A DNA stretch of 64,000 nt from Vibrio sp. 10N (GCF_036245475.1 NZ_BTPM01000001.1:806001-870000); one strand, 5' to 3'; shown: positions 28,692 to 38,324, numbered from the stretch's first letter. Program-made: numbers and translations. Notes: generated by a model not told the origin, from the letters alone.

Positions 28692-29000
28692 ATGGTTTCG
28701 ATAAACGGCTTACCTTCCATACCCAACCAGCGTAAGACACAAAAAGCCAATTCAAAAAAGGCAGTGTCGAAAGCCTCCACGTCTCAACCAACAAGCCAAT
28801 CTACTCAGGTCACCAAAGTCGCTCAAGCGGTAGCGCACTCAGTTAAACACTTATCCGATGCTGACATGGCGAAAGCGCAAGTTCAGTATGATTTGCCAGA
28901 GGGCCGTTCGAAAAAGGCACTGGAAGAATATATGAATGTCATGAATCGAGCTAAGCGCGAGGAACTCCAACAGTTGCTTGGTGTCGATATCTATATATGA
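28692..29000 (+). CDS. Small hypothetical protein
   Basis: A 102-residue protein that I do not recognise. The first ~45 residues are polar and low-complexity (Lys/Ser/Thr/Gln: KKAVSKASTSQPTSQSTQ), probably disordered. The rest is predicted helical (AQAVAHSVKHLSDADMAKAQ, then SKKALEEYMNVMNRAKREEL). There is no signal peptide or membrane segment. It sits between tsaB and the Slp-like lipoprotein gene, in the same direction, with gaps of ~40 bases on each side, so it is likely co-transcribed. The ATG is reasonable; the next in-frame Met is far inside. Confidence 0.65.
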   Translation: MVSINGLPSIPNQRKTQKANSKKAVSKASTSQPTSQSTQVTKVAQAVAHSVKHLSDADMAKAQVQYDLPEGRSKKALEEYMNVMNRAKREELQQLLGVDIYI

Positions 29001-29038
29001 TAATAAGAGTTATTTGCTTTAACTAGAGTATCCTATTT

Positions 29039-29593
29039 ATGAAAACACTTCTGAAACTCAGCAGTATTTTGGCCTTAAGTGCCGTTTTGAGTGCATGTGG
29101 GAGCCTTCCCGATACCTTAGCGACCACGAATGACAATGTAGTGGCGACCTATCAAGGTGTATTGGATACCAGTGATAACACCGAAGTCCGTCTGGGCGGT
29201 GTTATTGATACGGTGAAAAACCTCGCTGATCGAACGCGTATCGAAGTGGTCAACCTTCCAATTGATAAGTACGGAAAACCTGACATCAGTGAAGAGCCTA
29301 ATGGCCGCTTTATTGCCTATGTAGACGGTTTTGTTGACCCGATTACCTATGCTCAAGGGCGTCTAATCACAGTCGGTGGTCATAAAGAGGGGCTGGAACG
29401 TGGCAAAATTGGCGAGTACGAAGCTGATTTCCCTGTTATCAAAGCGTACGGCAATTACTTGTGGCGCGTTGAAGAGCGCTTAATCATCAACCGAGATTTT
29501 GGCGGCTATAGCTCTTGTTGGGGCTACTACTGTGACGGCTTCTACTATCATGGCGGCCCAAGTACCGGCAGAGTCATCAAAGAGGTGAAGTAG
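29039..29593 (+). CDS. Slp-family outer-membrane lipoprotein (YeaY-like)
   Basis: A 184-residue lipoprotein: signal peptide MKTLLKLSSILALSAVLSAC with lipobox LSAC (Cys ~20), then Gly at +2 suggests outer-membrane sorting. The body (VRLGGVIDTVKNLADRTRIEVVNLP in part, GRFIAYVDGFVDPITYAQGR) is typical of Slp/YeaY starvation- and envelope-stress-linked lipoproteins. In E. coli yeaY also lies between tsaB and fadD, which supports the assignment. The function of the family is not established. Confidence 0.88.
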   Translation: MKTLLKLSSILALSAVLSACGSLPDTLATTNDNVVATYQGVLDTSDNTEVRLGGVIDTVKNLADRTRIEVVNLPIDKYGKPDISEEPNGRFIAYVDGFVDPITYAQGRLITVGGHKEGLERGKIGEYEADFPVIKAYGNYLWRVEERLIINRDFGGYSSCWGYYCDGFYYHGGPSTGRVIKEVK

Positions 29594-29595
29594 GA

Positions 29596-30462
29596 TTGGA
29601 CTCTAGCTTCAAAGAACATTTGGTCAAGATCGATGACAGAACGGTTGCCTATCTTGAGCGCTGCGCAACAAAAACGGCCGCAAAGACGGTCGTTTTTATT
29701 CATGGCTGGATGGATAACGCCGCCAGCTTCCACGCACTCTTTCCGCTTATTGAGCAGTATGCTCCTGATTGGCGAGTCATCGCGATAGATTTGCCCGGTC
29801 ATGGTCACTCGAGCCATAAGAGCGAGCATCACTTTTATAACTTTCATGACTACGTTGACGATCTTCACCGCATTTTGGTTAAACTTCACGCGGTTGATGT
29901 CTGCCTGGTGGGTCATTCACTTGGTGCATTGATTGCGAGTTGCTATAGTGCAGCCTTTCCAGAAAAAGTGTCCTGTTTAGTTCAAATCGAAGCGCATATT
30001 CCACTTTCGGAATTGCCGCAGCTGAGCCCTGAGCGTTTGAGAAAAGGCATCGAAAGCCGAGAGCGCTGGCGCAATAAAACGGCCAAATCCATCCCTTCAA
30101 AACAAGATGCGATTGCGATGCGTAAACGCGCGACCAAACTCCCAACTGAAGCGGTACTACCGATTGTCGAGCGCGATCTCCGACAATTGGGAGATAAGTG
30201 GGTCTGGCGACATGACAGTAAGCTCAAATGCGAGTCGGTCTATCGGATGAGTGAGCCGCAAGCCTTGGCGATTATGGAGGCAGTCACGGTGCCTCACCTG
30301 ATCATACTTGGCAAGCGTGGTTACGCGTATTTGCAGCGCCCAGAGTGTTTACAGCCGCTTCGTAACGCGCAGATTGAGTTGGTAGAGGGTGATCACCATT
30401 GCCATTTGGAATCACCTGAGCAGGTATTTGAACTAATACTTGGACGAGTTAACAAAAATTAA
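29596..30462 (+). CDS. Alpha/beta hydrolase
   Basis: A 288-residue alpha/beta-hydrolase-fold protein. Oxyanion region FIHGWMDNAAS, nucleophile elbow GHSLGAL (Ser ~104), and a C-terminal candidate catalytic His in EGDHHCHLESPE. The start is a TTG two bases after the Slp-like stop; AGGTGAAGTAGGA lies just upstream and no ATG fits the conserved N-terminus, so TTG is chosen. Substrate unknown. It is probably co-transcribed with the lipoprotein gene. Confidence 0.82.
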   Translation: MDSSFKEHLVKIDDRTVAYLERCATKTAAKTVVFIHGWMDNAASFHALFPLIEQYAPDWRVIAIDLPGHGHSSHKSEHHFYNFHDYVDDLHRILVKLHAVDVCLVGHSLGALIASCYSAAFPEKVSCLVQIEAHIPLSELPQLSPERLRKGIESRERWRNKTAKSIPSKQDAIAMRKRATKLPTEAVLPIVERDLRQLGDKWVWRHDSKLKCESVYRMSEPQALAIMEAVTVPHLIILGKRGYAYLQRPECLQPLRNAQIELVEGDHHCHLESPEQVFELILGRVNKN

Positions 30463-30622
30463 ACAAGTGTTTGAGTCTTTCGTGCGCTAACTGGTCTGCT
30501 GTGTTGTAATAGCAGGAATAATAAAACATTCATAGTCCCATAAAGTGTTAACAATATTTTAAAACAACACTGAAATCTGCCTATGAAACGAAAGAGTGAC
30601 CTTACACGCAAGGAGTAGAATT

Positions 30623-32323
30623 GTGGATAAACCTTGGCTTTCTCGATACCCAAGCGATGTGCCTGAGCAAATCAATCCTGATCAGTACCCCTCTCTAGTC
30701 GAAATGTTCGAACAGTCGATTCACAAATATGCAGACCAACCTGCGTTTGTGAATATGGGTTCGGTAATGACATTCCGCAAACTGGAAGAGCGTAGCCGAG
30801 CGTTTGCAGCGTACTTGCAAAATGAGCTAAAACTGCAAAAAGGCGATCGCGTTGCGATCATGATGCCAAACTTGCTGCAATACCCAATCGCGCTATTTGG
30901 TGTGTTGCGTGCTGGCCTTATCGCTGTGAACGTGAACCCTCTCTACACGCCGCGTGAGCTTGAGCACCAACTGAATGATGCCGATGCGAAAGCCATCGTT
31001 ATCGTTTCAAACTTTGCCAATACGCTTGAGCAAGTCGTTGATAAAACGCCAATCAAGCATGTAGTACTGACAAGTCTTGGTCAAATGTTGCCAACCGCGA
31101 AGGGGACGATTGTCGACTTCGTCGTTAAGTACGTAAAAGGCATGGTGCCTAAGTATGACCTACCAGGTGCGATTTCATTTAAGAAAGCGCTGAGTAAAGG
31201 TCGCCGTTTGCAATACGTGAAGCCGTTTATGACCGGTGATGATATTGCCTTCTTGCAATACACCGGCGGTACCACAGGGGTTGCAAAAGGGGCGATTCTG
31301 ACACACCGCAACATGATTGCTAACGTGATGCAGGCGAAGGGGATGTACGCGCCTGTGTTGAACGAAGGCCGTGAGCTGGTGGTCACTGCACTGCCGCTGT
31401 ACCACGTGTTCGCGCTAACGGTGAATTGCTTGCTGTTTATTGAAATGGGTGGACAAAACCTGCTTATCACCAACCCGCGCGATATCCCGGGCTTTGTGAA
31501 AGAGCTGCAAAAGTACCCATTTACTGCGATTACCGGTGTAAACACGCTATTTAACGCACTCATCAACAATGAAGATTTCCATGAGCTCGATTTCCGCGGC
31601 CTTCGACTGGCTGTAGGTGGTGGTATGGCGGTACAGCGCGCCGTTGCAGAGCAGTGGAAAAAGACCACGGGCTGTTTCCTATTGGAAGGTTATGGTCTCA
31701 CCGAGTGTTCTCCATTGGTGGCGGCGTACCCGCACGATCTCACAGAATACAATGGATCTATTGGCTTACCGGTACCATCAACGGAAGTGCGAATTGTCGA
31801 TGAAGACGGCAACCCAGTGGAAGGTGACGGCAAAGGTGAGCTGCAAGTTCGCGGCCCACAAGTCATGCAAGGCTACTGGCAGCGTGCTGAAGCGACAAAA
31901 GAGGTGATCAACCAAGAAGGTTGGTTGTCGACAGGCGATATCGTTGAGTTCGATAATGATGGCTTCTTGCACATCGTTGACCGTAAGAAAGACATGATTT
32001 TGGTTTCAGGCTTTAACGTCTATCCAAATGAAATCGAAGATGTTGTGGCGCTCAATGACAAGGTACTGGAAGTCGCTGCGATTGGTGAAGCGAACGAAGC
32101 CTCTGGTGAGATTGTTAAGATCTTCGTGGTTAAGAAGGACAATTCGTTAACTAAAGAAGAGATCATCGAGCACTGTCGTCAGCATCTAACGGGTTACAAG
32201 ATCCCGAAACGTGTTGAATTTAGAGATGATCTACCAAAGACTAACGTCGGTAAGATCTTACGTCGTGTGCTGCGTGAAGAAAATGACGCAAAACTGCTCA
32301 AGACCTCAGAGAAGACAGTTTAA
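30623..32323 (+). CDS. fadD: Long-chain fatty acid--CoA ligase
   Basis: Activates imported long-chain fatty acids to acyl-CoA with ATP at the inner membrane. From the GTG at 30623 the protein is 566 residues and begins (V/M)[16 protein letters not shown], matching E. coli FadD; AAGGAG lies 7-8 bases before this GTG, which decides it over a GTG 27 bases upstream. Motifs: AMP-binding loop [21 protein letters not shown], and the FACS signature [39 protein letters not shown] terminator follows. Confidence 0.97.
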   Translation: MDKPWLSRYPSDVPEQINPDQYPSLVEMFEQSIHKYADQPAFVNMGSVMTFRKLEERSRAFAAYLQNELKLQKGDRVAIMMPNLLQYPIALFGVLRAGLIAVNVNPLYTPRELEHQLNDADAKAIVIVSNFANTLEQVVDKTPIKHVVLTSLGQMLPTAKGTIVDFVVKYVKGMVPKYDLPGAISFKKALSKGRRLQYVKPFMTGDDIAFLQYTGGTTGVAKGAILTHRNMIANVMQAKGMYAPVLNEGRELVVTALPLYHVFALTVNCLLFIEMGGQNLLITNPRDIPGFVKELQKYPFTAITGVNTLFNALINNEDFHELDFRGLRLAVGGGMAVQRAVAEQWKKTTGCFLLEGYGLTECSPLVAAYPHDLTEYNGSIGLPVPSTEVRIVDEDGNPVEGDGKGELQVRGPQVMQGYWQRAEATKEVINQEGWLSTGDIVEFDNDGFLHIVDRKKDMILVSGFNVYPNEIEDVVALNDKVLEVAAIGEANEASGEIVKIFVVKKDNSLTKEEIIEHCRQHLTGYKIPKRVEFRDDLPKTNVGKILRRVLREENDAKLLKTSEKTV

Positions 32324-32350
32324 GTTAACGTTTGATTACAATCAGTGCTA

Positions 32351-32380
32351 AAATGCCAGCCCGCAAAGCTGGCATTTTTT
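32351..32380 (+). terminator. Intrinsic terminator of fadD
   Basis: AAATGCCAGC (32351-32360) pairs with GCTGGCATTT (32368-32377) and runs into a T tract. It lies just before the rnd start, so rnd is either read through or has its own promoter. Confidence 0.9.
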
Positions 32381-32395
32381 ATGAAGAGAGATTGA

Positions 32396-33517
32396 GTGGA
32401 ATACCAAATAGTAACAGAGTTTGCCGAGCTAGAGTCGGTATGCAGCAAGGCTCGTGAATCTGATGTCGTGATGTTGGACACTGAGTTTGTGCGCATTCGT
32501 ACTTATTATCCTAAGCTGGGTTTGATTCAGCTTTATGATGGTGAACAGCTGTCTCTTATCGACCCACTCACAATCAGTGACTTCACTCCGTTCATTGAGC
32601 TTCTTAAAGACACATCAGTATTGAAGGTGCTGCACGCTTGTGGTGAAGACCTAGAAGTGTTTGCTAACAGCTTCAAGTGCATGCCTTACCCTATGGTGGA
32701 TACGCAGATCATGGCAGCATTCTTGGGGCATGGCCTGTCGACAGGCTTCGCTGCCTTAGTGCAAGAGTATCTTGATGTTGAGCTTGATAAGAGTGAGTCT
32801 CGCGCCGACTGGGTTGCGCGTCCACTGACGGATAAGCAGCTCGACTACGCGGCAGCCGATGTTTACTACCTATGGCCGCTTTACTTTAAGCTGTTTGCAA
32901 AAGTGGAAGCCAAAGAGTGGTGGGAAGCGGCGCAGCAAGAATCTGATCTGTTGATGCAAAAGCGCGGACGAACGCCTAATCCTGAGAATGCCTACCTAGA
33001 TATCAAAGGAGCTTGGCAGCTTAAACGCAAGCAGCTAGCGGTACTAAAGCCTCTGGCAACTTGGCGTTTTAATGAAGCGCTCAAACGCGATTTAGCGTTG
33101 AACTTTATCATCAAAGAGCAAGAGCTGTGGACGGTTGCGCGATATGGTTTGAAAAAGCCAAAGCAGATGGAACAAGAGGGCATCGACCCAAGAGCGATTC
33201 GCCGTCACGGTGAGCGTATTGCAGCTATCGTCAAACGTGCTCAAGAAACACCGGAAGAAGATTATCCAGAGAAAATCGAACGTCTGATGGATTTTCCTGG
33301 CTACAAACAAGTCTTTAAAACGCTCAAAGACGAAGTGAAAAAGGCTGCCCAGCATAGCGGTTTAGCAACTGAGTTTTTAGCGTCTAAAAAGCAGCTAAAC
33401 CAGTACCTATCTTGGGTTTGGAAGCATCAACGTGACCCAGCTAAGTTACCAGATGTGATGCAAGGCTGGCGCTTGGAATTATTTGGTCGTCAGCTCGACA
33501 AGGTTATGGATGTGTAA
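32396..33517 (+). CDS. rnd: Ribonuclease D
   Basis: A 3'-5' exoribonuclease for tRNA 3' end maturation, 373 residues (E. coli 375). The DEDDy exonuclease domain shows VMLDTEFVRI (DxE), HACGEDLEVF and DYAAADVYYLWPL (Y-x3-D). Two HRDC-like helical regions follow. The start is GTG at 32396 with GAAGAGAG upstream. The order fadD-rnd is the same as in E. coli. The gene converges with minE. Confidence 0.95.
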   Translation: MEYQIVTEFAELESVCSKARESDVVMLDTEFVRIRTYYPKLGLIQLYDGEQLSLIDPLTISDFTPFIELLKDTSVLKVLHACGEDLEVFANSFKCMPYPMVDTQIMAAFLGHGLSTGFAALVQEYLDVELDKSESRADWVARPLTDKQLDYAAADVYYLWPLYFKLFAKVEAKEWWEAAQQESDLLMQKRGRTPNPENAYLDIKGAWQLKRKQLAVLKPLATWRFNEALKRDLALNFIIKEQELWTVARYGLKKPKQMEQEGIDPRAIRRHGERIAAIVKRAQETPEEDYPEKIERLMDFPGYKQVFKTLKDEVKKAAQHSGLATEFLASKKQLNQYLSWVWKHQRDPAKLPDVMQGWRLELFGRQLDKVMDV

Positions 33518-33547
33518 CATCTACAGCCAATAAAGCGCTAAACAACA

Positions 33548-33575
33548 AAAAGGCTCGCAATCGCGAGCCTTTTCT
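33548..33575. terminator. Bidirectional terminator between rnd and minE
   Basis: AAAAGGCTCGC (33548-33558) pairs with GCGAGCCTTTT (33563-33573); A and T runs on both sides fit use from both strands. Confidence 0.88.
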
Positions 33576-33578
33576 CAT

Positions 33579-33842
33579 CTATTTTTCGTCTTCTGGAAGC
33601 TGCACGTTGAGTTCGAGAACCGAAATGTCATCGTCTTTGTGTTCGAACGATAGATCGACCATAGATGGGTCAACGTCGACGTATTTAGCGATCACTTTAA
33701 GGATATCTTCCTTTAATTGCGGTAAGTAAGACGGAGAAGGCGAGCCTTCACTGCGTCTCTCTGCAACGATGATTTGCAAACGTTCTTTCGCTAGGTTTGC
33801 TGAGGTCTTCTTCTGTGGGCGGAAAAACTCAAGTAAAGACAT
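33579..33842 (-). CDS. minE: Cell division topological specificity factor MinE
   Basis: The 87-residue MinE stimulates MinD ATPase and drives pole-to-pole oscillation so that Z rings form at midcell. The N-terminal membrane/MinD-binding segment [22 protein letters not shown] and the C-terminal dimer domain ([17 protein letters not shown]) are visible. It is the third gene of minCDE; minD ends 3 bases before its start. Confidence 0.97.
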   Translation of the reverse strand: MSLLEFFRPQKKTSANLAKERLQIIVAERRSEGSPSPSYLPQLKEDILKVIAKYVDVDPSMVDLSFEHKDDDISVLELNVQLPEDEK

Positions 33843-33845
33843 AGC

Positions 33846-34658
33846 TTACCCCCCGAATAGACGTTTGAAGATACCTTTCTTCTGCTCTGTTAAGAAGCGG
33901 AAGTCGACTTGTTCACCGAGTAGACGATCAACAGTATCTGCATACGCCATACCCGCATCAGACTCATCATCAAAAATAACTGGTACGCCTTTGTTTGAGG
34001 CATTCAGTACTGCTTGGCTCTCTGGAATGACACCCAGCAGTGAAATGTGCAGGATCTCTTCCACGTCTTCAACCGACAGCATTTCACCTTGAGTAACGCG
34101 AGCTGGGTTGTAGCGAGTGAGCAATAAGTGCTGCTTAACAGGCTCTTTGCCTTCTTCTGCACGGCGAGACTTAGAGTCAAGAATGCCAAGAATACGGTCT
34201 GAATCGCGAACCGATGACACTTCTGGGTTAGTCGTGACAATCGCTTCGTCAGCGAAGTAAAGCGCCATTAACGCGCCTTGCTCAATGCCAGCTGGTGAAT
34301 CACAAATCACGAAGTCGAAACCCATTTCATCAAGGTCGTCGAGCACGCGGCGCACACCGTCTTTAGTCAGTGCATCTTTGTCGCGAGTTTGTGAGGCAGG
34401 CAGAATGAATAGGTTGTCGGTGCGTTTATCTTTAATCAGTGCTTGGTTAAGCGTTGCTTCGCCATTGATGACATTAACAAAGTCATAGACCACTCGGCGC
34501 TCACAACCCATGATAAGGTCAAGGTTACGTAAGCCGATATCAAAGTCGATCACAGCGGTTTTTTTGCCTTTTAGCGCAAGACCCGACGCGATAGCCGCGC
34601 TAGAAGTCGTCTTACCTACGCCGCCTTTACCCGACGTTACCACAATAATGCGTGCCAT
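33846..34658 (-). CDS. minD: Septum site-determining ATPase MinD
   Basis: The 270-residue ParA-type ATPase binds the membrane in the ATP state and recruits MinC. The deviant Walker A KGGVGKTT is at residues 10-17, DFDIGLRNLDLIMGCERR follows, and the C-terminal amphipathic membrane-targeting helix (KKGIFKRLFGG) is present. It lies between minC and minE in one operon. Confidence 0.98.
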   Translation of the reverse strand: MARIIVVTSGKGGVGKTTSSAAIASGLALKGKKTAVIDFDIGLRNLDLIMGCERRVVYDFVNVINGEATLNQALIKDKRTDNLFILPASQTRDKDALTKDGVRRVLDDLDEMGFDFVICDSPAGIEQGALMALYFADEAIVTTNPEVSSVRDSDRILGILDSKSRRAEEGKEPVKQHLLLTRYNPARVTQGEMLSVEDVEEILHISLLGVIPESQAVLNASNKGVPVIFDDESDAGMAYADTVDRLLGEQVDFRFLTEQKKGIFKRLFGG

Positions 34659-34678
34659 TTATTGTTTTCCTTAAAATT

Positions 34679-35341
34679 CTAAATCGTGAGGATCTCGAAT
34701 ACGAGTTGGTCGTCGGTCATGCCGAACAGTACCTTTTTACCCCAATATTCACGTTCAATCTGATCGCTGAGCCAGTAGTTCCCTGCTATGGAGACTAGTT
34801 CAGCTTGTAAGTCGTTGCAGAGAATTTTTGCATCGCGTGAGCCACTGGCTCCGGCGATGGCTCTTCCACGCAATTTGCCATGGATGTGAATGGTGCCGTC
34901 GGCAATGACTTCGGCGCCCGCACTCACATGGCTTAATATGACAAGATCACTGTTTTTGGCATAGATCTGCTGACCGGAGCGCACTGGAGTGCGAACGATT
35001 TTAGTCGGTTCCATTTTGGCAGGCGCTTGAGCGGGCGCTTTACTCGCCGTCATTACCGCAAAACCGGCTTCTGAGGCAAGGTTTTGAATACGTTTATCCT
35101 GACAGCCCGTAATGCCCACTGCAATCATGCCTATCTCTTCAATACCAAGTTTTAAGTCGATAAAGTTGAGGTCGCCCTCTACTTGGCTGACGTTGATCAC
35201 CACAGGTGCTGAGGCGAAAAAGGTCGGTGCTTGAGAGACTTTTTGTTGTAAAAATTGAACTGCTTTGGAAACATCGTTGTCAGAAAGATGCAACACCGAT
35301 AAGGTGAAGCTACTGCCTTTCAGATCTGGGGATTGAGACAT
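34679..35341 (-). CDS. minC: Septum site-determining protein MinC
   Basis: The 220-residue FtsZ assembly inhibitor. The N-terminal FtsZ-binding domain (to ~105) is followed by an Ala/Pro linker ([13 protein letters not shown]) and a C-terminal beta-helix dimer/MinD-binding domain ([24 protein letters not shown]-like stretch [15 protein letters not shown]). It is first in minCDE; ycgL diverges from it as in E. coli. Confidence 0.97.
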   Translation of the reverse strand: MSQSPDLKGSSFTLSVLHLSDNDVSKAVQFLQQKVSQAPTFFASAPVVINVSQVEGDLNFIDLKLGIEEIGMIAVGITGCQDKRIQNLASEAGFAVMTASKAPAQAPAKMEPTKIVRTPVRSGQQIYAKNSDLVILSHVSAGAEVIADGTIHIHGKLRGRAIAGASGSRDAKILCNDLQAELVSIAGNYWLSDQIEREYWGKKVLFGMTDDQLVFEILTI

Positions 35342-35556
35342 TAATGATCAAATCCTTGTGCCAATGACATTGCTTTTGATTAGGTTTGCCAATGTAACCG
35401 TATCTAGAGGTTACTTGGGAATAATCATGTTATATTTCAACACTAGATACAGCAAGCTATCTTGCTCTTAAATGGATAATTAACTCTCAATTTTCCATAA
35501 ACTAACTTAATTATTTCTTCGACTTGAGAAGATAGGCAACCACAAGAGATACAACC

Positions 35557-35832
35557 ATGCTTTGTTCAATTTATAAAAGCACTAAAAAAGACGGGGCATA
35601 CCTGTACATTGCTAAGAAAGACGACTTTACTCCAGTACCAGACGCTCTAATGGAGATGTTTGGCCGACCGCAGTTTGTCATGGTCGTCAATCTCGCTGGC
35701 CGTAAGTTGGCCTTGGTAGACGTTGATAAAGTGAAAGCGTCGATTAGCGAGGAGGGCTTTTTCTTACAACTGCCACCACCGCCAGAAAACTTACTCGATA
35801 AATATAAAGAGCAAAAAGCTCAACAGAAGTAA
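35557..35832 (+). CDS. ycgL: YcgL domain protein
   Basis: A 91-residue YcgL-family protein of unknown function. Family features: [34 protein letters not shown] and the C-terminal [14 protein letters not shown]. The position divergent to minC is conserved in gamma-proteobacteria. The next gene starts 24 bases after its stop. Confidence 0.92.
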   Translation: MLCSIYKSTKKDGAYLYIAKKDDFTPVPDALMEMFGRPQFVMVVNLAGRKLALVDVDKVKASISEEGFFLQLPPPPENLLDKYKEQKAQQK

Positions 35833-35856
35833 TCCGAATGCTCAGGGGAGGGCACG

Positions 35857-36834
35857 GTGAAAACGATATTGTCAGTGATGCTAGGAGCTAGCCTAGCCAC
35901 AAGCGCGTTCGCGCAACAAAAGGAATCCTTTGAGGAGTATGTTGCAGGCCTCAAGCAAGAAGCACGTGCCAAAGGGATTTCCGAGCAAATTTTAACAGAC
36001 GCCTTTGCCGGGGTTGAATACAAGCCTAGAGCGGTGAAAGCCGATCGCAATCAGCCCGAGAAAAAGCTCACCTTGGATGAATACATTCCAAGAGCGGTGC
36101 CAGACTGGAAAGTTAAACAGGCAAAAGAGCTGCACGATAAACATTACGCTGAACTGAAACGTATCGGTGATGAGTACGGCGTCCAGCCGCGCTTTATTGT
36201 GGCGCTTTGGGGTGTGGAAAGTAACTTTGGCCGCTTCACGGGGAATTACCGCGTCATCGATGCGCTGTCGACCATGGCTTACGAAGGGCGACGCGAAGCT
36301 TTCTTCCGCAGTGAAGCGCTTGCCGCTCTGACTATTCTAGAGCAGGGCCATATTGCACCAGAAAACATGAAAGGGTCTTGGGCTGGGGCAATGGGGCAAA
36401 GCCAGTTTATGCCAAGCTCTTTCTTAAACTTTGCTGCCGATGGCAATGGCGATGGTAAGAAAGATATTTGGGATACGGAAGCCGATGTGTTTGCTTCTAC
36501 CGCGAACTATCTAGCGCAATCAGGTTGGGATGACAAATACACCTGGGGTCGCCAAGTCAAAGTACCAAAAGGGTTTTCACCGGAACTGCAAGGTCGTGAG
36601 TCTGAAAAAGGCAAACTACTGCAAGAGTGGAGCAAGTTAGGCGTAACTAAATACGATGGTCGCCCATTGCCGCAGTTGGATGAAGACATTAAAGCGTGGC
36701 TTATCATGCCCGACGATGAAAATGGTCGTGTTTACTTGGTATACAACAATTACAACGTGTTGATGAAGTGGAACCGTTCGTACTATTTTGCTTTAGCGGT
36801 GAGTCATTTGGCGGACCGTATTGCGATGAAGTAG
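35857..36834 (+). CDS. Lytic murein transglycosylase (MltB-like)
   Basis: A periplasmic enzyme that cleaves peptidoglycan with formation of 1,6-anhydromuramic acid. The 325 residues begin with a Sec signal peptide (KTILSVMLGASLATSAFA). The catalytic Glu lies in VALWGVESNFGRFTG, and WAGAMGQSQFMPSSF plus DGNGDGKKDIWDTEADVF are family signatures. It has no lipobox, so it is soluble, unlike E. coli MltB. The start is GTG at 35857 with a strong GGGGAGGG site upstream. It is likely co-transcribed with ycgL. Confidence 0.92.
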   Translation: MKTILSVMLGASLATSAFAQQKESFEEYVAGLKQEARAKGISEQILTDAFAGVEYKPRAVKADRNQPEKKLTLDEYIPRAVPDWKVKQAKELHDKHYAELKRIGDEYGVQPRFIVALWGVESNFGRFTGNYRVIDALSTMAYEGRREAFFRSEALAALTILEQGHIAPENMKGSWAGAMGQSQFMPSSFLNFAADGNGDGKKDIWDTEADVFASTANYLAQSGWDDKYTWGRQVKVPKGFSPELQGRESEKGKLLQEWSKLGVTKYDGRPLPQLDEDIKAWLIMPDDENGRVYLVYNNYNVLMKWNRSYYFALAVSHLADRIAMK

Positions 36835-36869
36835 TCGTGGCCGAGGCGCAATGCCGACACAGTAAATAG

Positions 36870-36912
36870 AAAAGGGCTCAACGTACTCAGGCCGCGTACG
36901 TTGAGCCCTTTT
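36870..36912. terminator. Long-stem bidirectional terminator
   Basis: A 17-bp perfect stem, left arm 36870-36886 and right arm 36896-36912 (core GGGCTCAACGTAC / GTACGTTGAGCCC) with A and T flanks, between the transglycosylase gene and the convergent HPr gene. Confidence 0.9.
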
Positions 36913-36919
36913 ATTATCG

Positions 36920-37171
36920 TTAGCCAGTCACTTTCTCTAAGAAACTCGCCAGCTCATCCACTGCCTGTTTATTGGCAGATTGAACCGTGACTTCTGTGCC
37001 TTTCACCAACTGCAGTGTTTGCAGCTTAAACAAGTTTTTGGCGGTGGCGGTTTTCCCTTTTGATACAATCTCGACATCTTCAGCATACTGTTTAGCTTGT
37101 TTTACAAACTGTGCTGCTGGTCTGGTGTGTAGGCCACTTTCCGCTGTAATTACGGCATTTTTCTTATACAT
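36920..37171 (-). CDS. Second HPr-family phosphocarrier, lacking the regulatory serine
   Basis: An 83-residue HPr paralogue that keeps the phosphorylation site ([16 protein letters not shown], His ~15) but has Asn where enteric HPr has Ser46 (TAKNLFKLQTL versus [11 protein letters not shown] in the ptsH copy at 50388). It stands alone with no EI or EII gene beside it, so it probably draws phosphate from the main PtsI. It could serve a dedicated sugar system or a regulatory branch. It is distinct from FPr and NPr by its short length and close likeness to PtsH. Its leader could pair with its ribosome binding site (37178-37233). Confidence 0.9.
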   Translation of the reverse strand: MYKKNAVITAESGLHTRPAAQFVKQAKQYAEDVEIVSKGKTATAKNLFKLQTLQLVKGTEVTVQSANKQAVDELASFLEKVTG

Positions 37172-37177
37172 AGCGTT

Positions 37178-37233
37178 GTCCCCTCATTAGTCGACGAATA
37201 TTTCTGACTCTGTTTGTACCTAACGTGAGGGAC
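37178..37233 (-). promoter_or_regulatory. Leader of the second HPr gene with possible RBS-masking pairing
   Basis: Read on the minus strand, GTCCCTCA (37233-37226) is complementary to TGAGGGGAC (37186-37178), with one bulged G. The second segment contains the GAGGGG ribosome binding site of the HPr gene. The 39 bases between form the loop region. Confidence 0.4.
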
Positions 37234-37355
37234 GAATACTGTGACAAAGCGGCAAAGTTACTAATACAAGGACAAAGAGTAGGGAAAAATGAGAGGGAGT
37301 TAACGTTATCTGACTGATTTTTAGAGGGAAATGTCGTGCGACAAGCGGTAATGAA

Positions 37356-37379
37356 AGTAAGGGAGCGAGCTCCCTTACT
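37356..37379 (-). terminator. Hairpin after folD
   Basis: AGTAAGGGAGC pairs with GCTCCCTTACT (11 bp, 2-base loop), 8 bases beyond the folD stop. The minus strand then reads TTTCATTACC, a short T run, so termination is plausible but not strong. Confidence 0.5.
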
Positions 37380-37387
37380 GGAGCGGA

Positions 37388-38251
37388 TTACTTTTTAGCA
37401 GTGTGGAACTGCTCACAGGCAATCATGGTGTTCTCAATCAGGCTTGCGACTGTCATAGGGCCCACACCGCCAGGAACCGGGGTGATGAAACTCGCGTTAT
37501 CTTTAGCCACATCGTATTCGACATCACCAACCAGAGTACCATTCTCTAAACGGTTGATGCCCACATCGACCACAACCGCACCTTTCTTAATCCAGTGGCC
37601 TGGCACAAAGTTTGGCTTACCAACAGCGACCACTACCACGTCTGCTTGACGCACATGGCTCTCTAAGTCTTTAGTGAATCGGTGACAGGTTGTCGTTGTG
37701 CAACCAGCCAGCAACAGCTCTAGCGTCATTGGGCGACCAACAATATTAGATGCACCCACAATCACCGCGTGCTTACCACGAAGTTGAATGTTGTAACGGT
37801 CAAGGAGAGTGATAATGCCTTTCGGCGTGCACGAGCGTAACTTAGGAATGCGCTGCGCTAGACGGCCTACATTGTATGGGTGGAAGCCATCGACATCTTT
37901 TTCTGGGATGATGCGCTCAAGAACGTGAGTCGTATCGATACCCGCTGGAAGCGGCAATTGCACCAAGATACCGTCGACCTCTGGGTCATTGTTCAGCTCA
38001 TCAACTAGGCTTAATAGCTCTTCTTCGGTTGCGCTCGCTGGCAAGTCGTAAGACTTAGAAACAAAGCCTACCTCTTCACACGCGCGACGTTTGCTACCCA
38101 CATAAACCTGCGAGGCTGGGTCTTCACCCACTAAAACAACTGCTAACCCCGGCGCTCGAAGTCCTGCGTCCGTTCTCGCTTTAACACGAGCGGCCACTTC
38201 TGAGCGTACAGTTTGAGAAATGAGTTTCCCATCAATGTTTTGAGCAGACAT
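37388..38251 (-). CDS. folD: Methylenetetrahydrofolate dehydrogenase / cyclohydrolase
   Basis: Bifunctional enzyme converting 5,10-methylene-THF to 10-formyl-THF with NADP. The ATG at 38251 gives 287 residues starting [20 protein letters not shown] and has AAGGAAAATT just upstream; an in-frame extension reaching back 50 codons has no family likeness. Motifs: active-site Lys in [14 protein letters not shown], signature [15 protein letters not shown] site [13 protein letters not shown], and [12 protein letters not shown] near the end. A PurR-type operator lies upstream. Confidence 0.96.
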   Translation of the reverse strand: MSAQNIDGKLISQTVRSEVAARVKARTDAGLRAPGLAVVLVGEDPASQVYVGSKRRACEEVGFVSKSYDLPASATEEELLSLVDELNNDPEVDGILVQLPLPAGIDTTHVLERIIPEKDVDGFHPYNVGRLAQRIPKLRSCTPKGIITLLDRYNIQLRGKHAVIVGASNIVGRPMTLELLLAGCTTTTCHRFTKDLESHVRQADVVVVAVGKPNFVPGHWIKKGAVVVDVGINRLENGTLVGDVEYDVAKDNASFITPVPGGVGPMTVASLIENTMIACEQFHTAKK

Positions 38252-38324
38252 AATTTTCCTTGAGAAAGTTAATTGACTGTTATTTTTGTGTGCATTGTCC
38301 CAGAAAACTATTTCAAAAGCTACA

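Noticed and set aside
30489..30503. Possible FadR site upstream of fadD (AACTGGTCTGCTGTG)
   Set aside because: Only the left half matches the TGGTCnGACCA-type consensus; the right half does not, so it is not listed as a feature.
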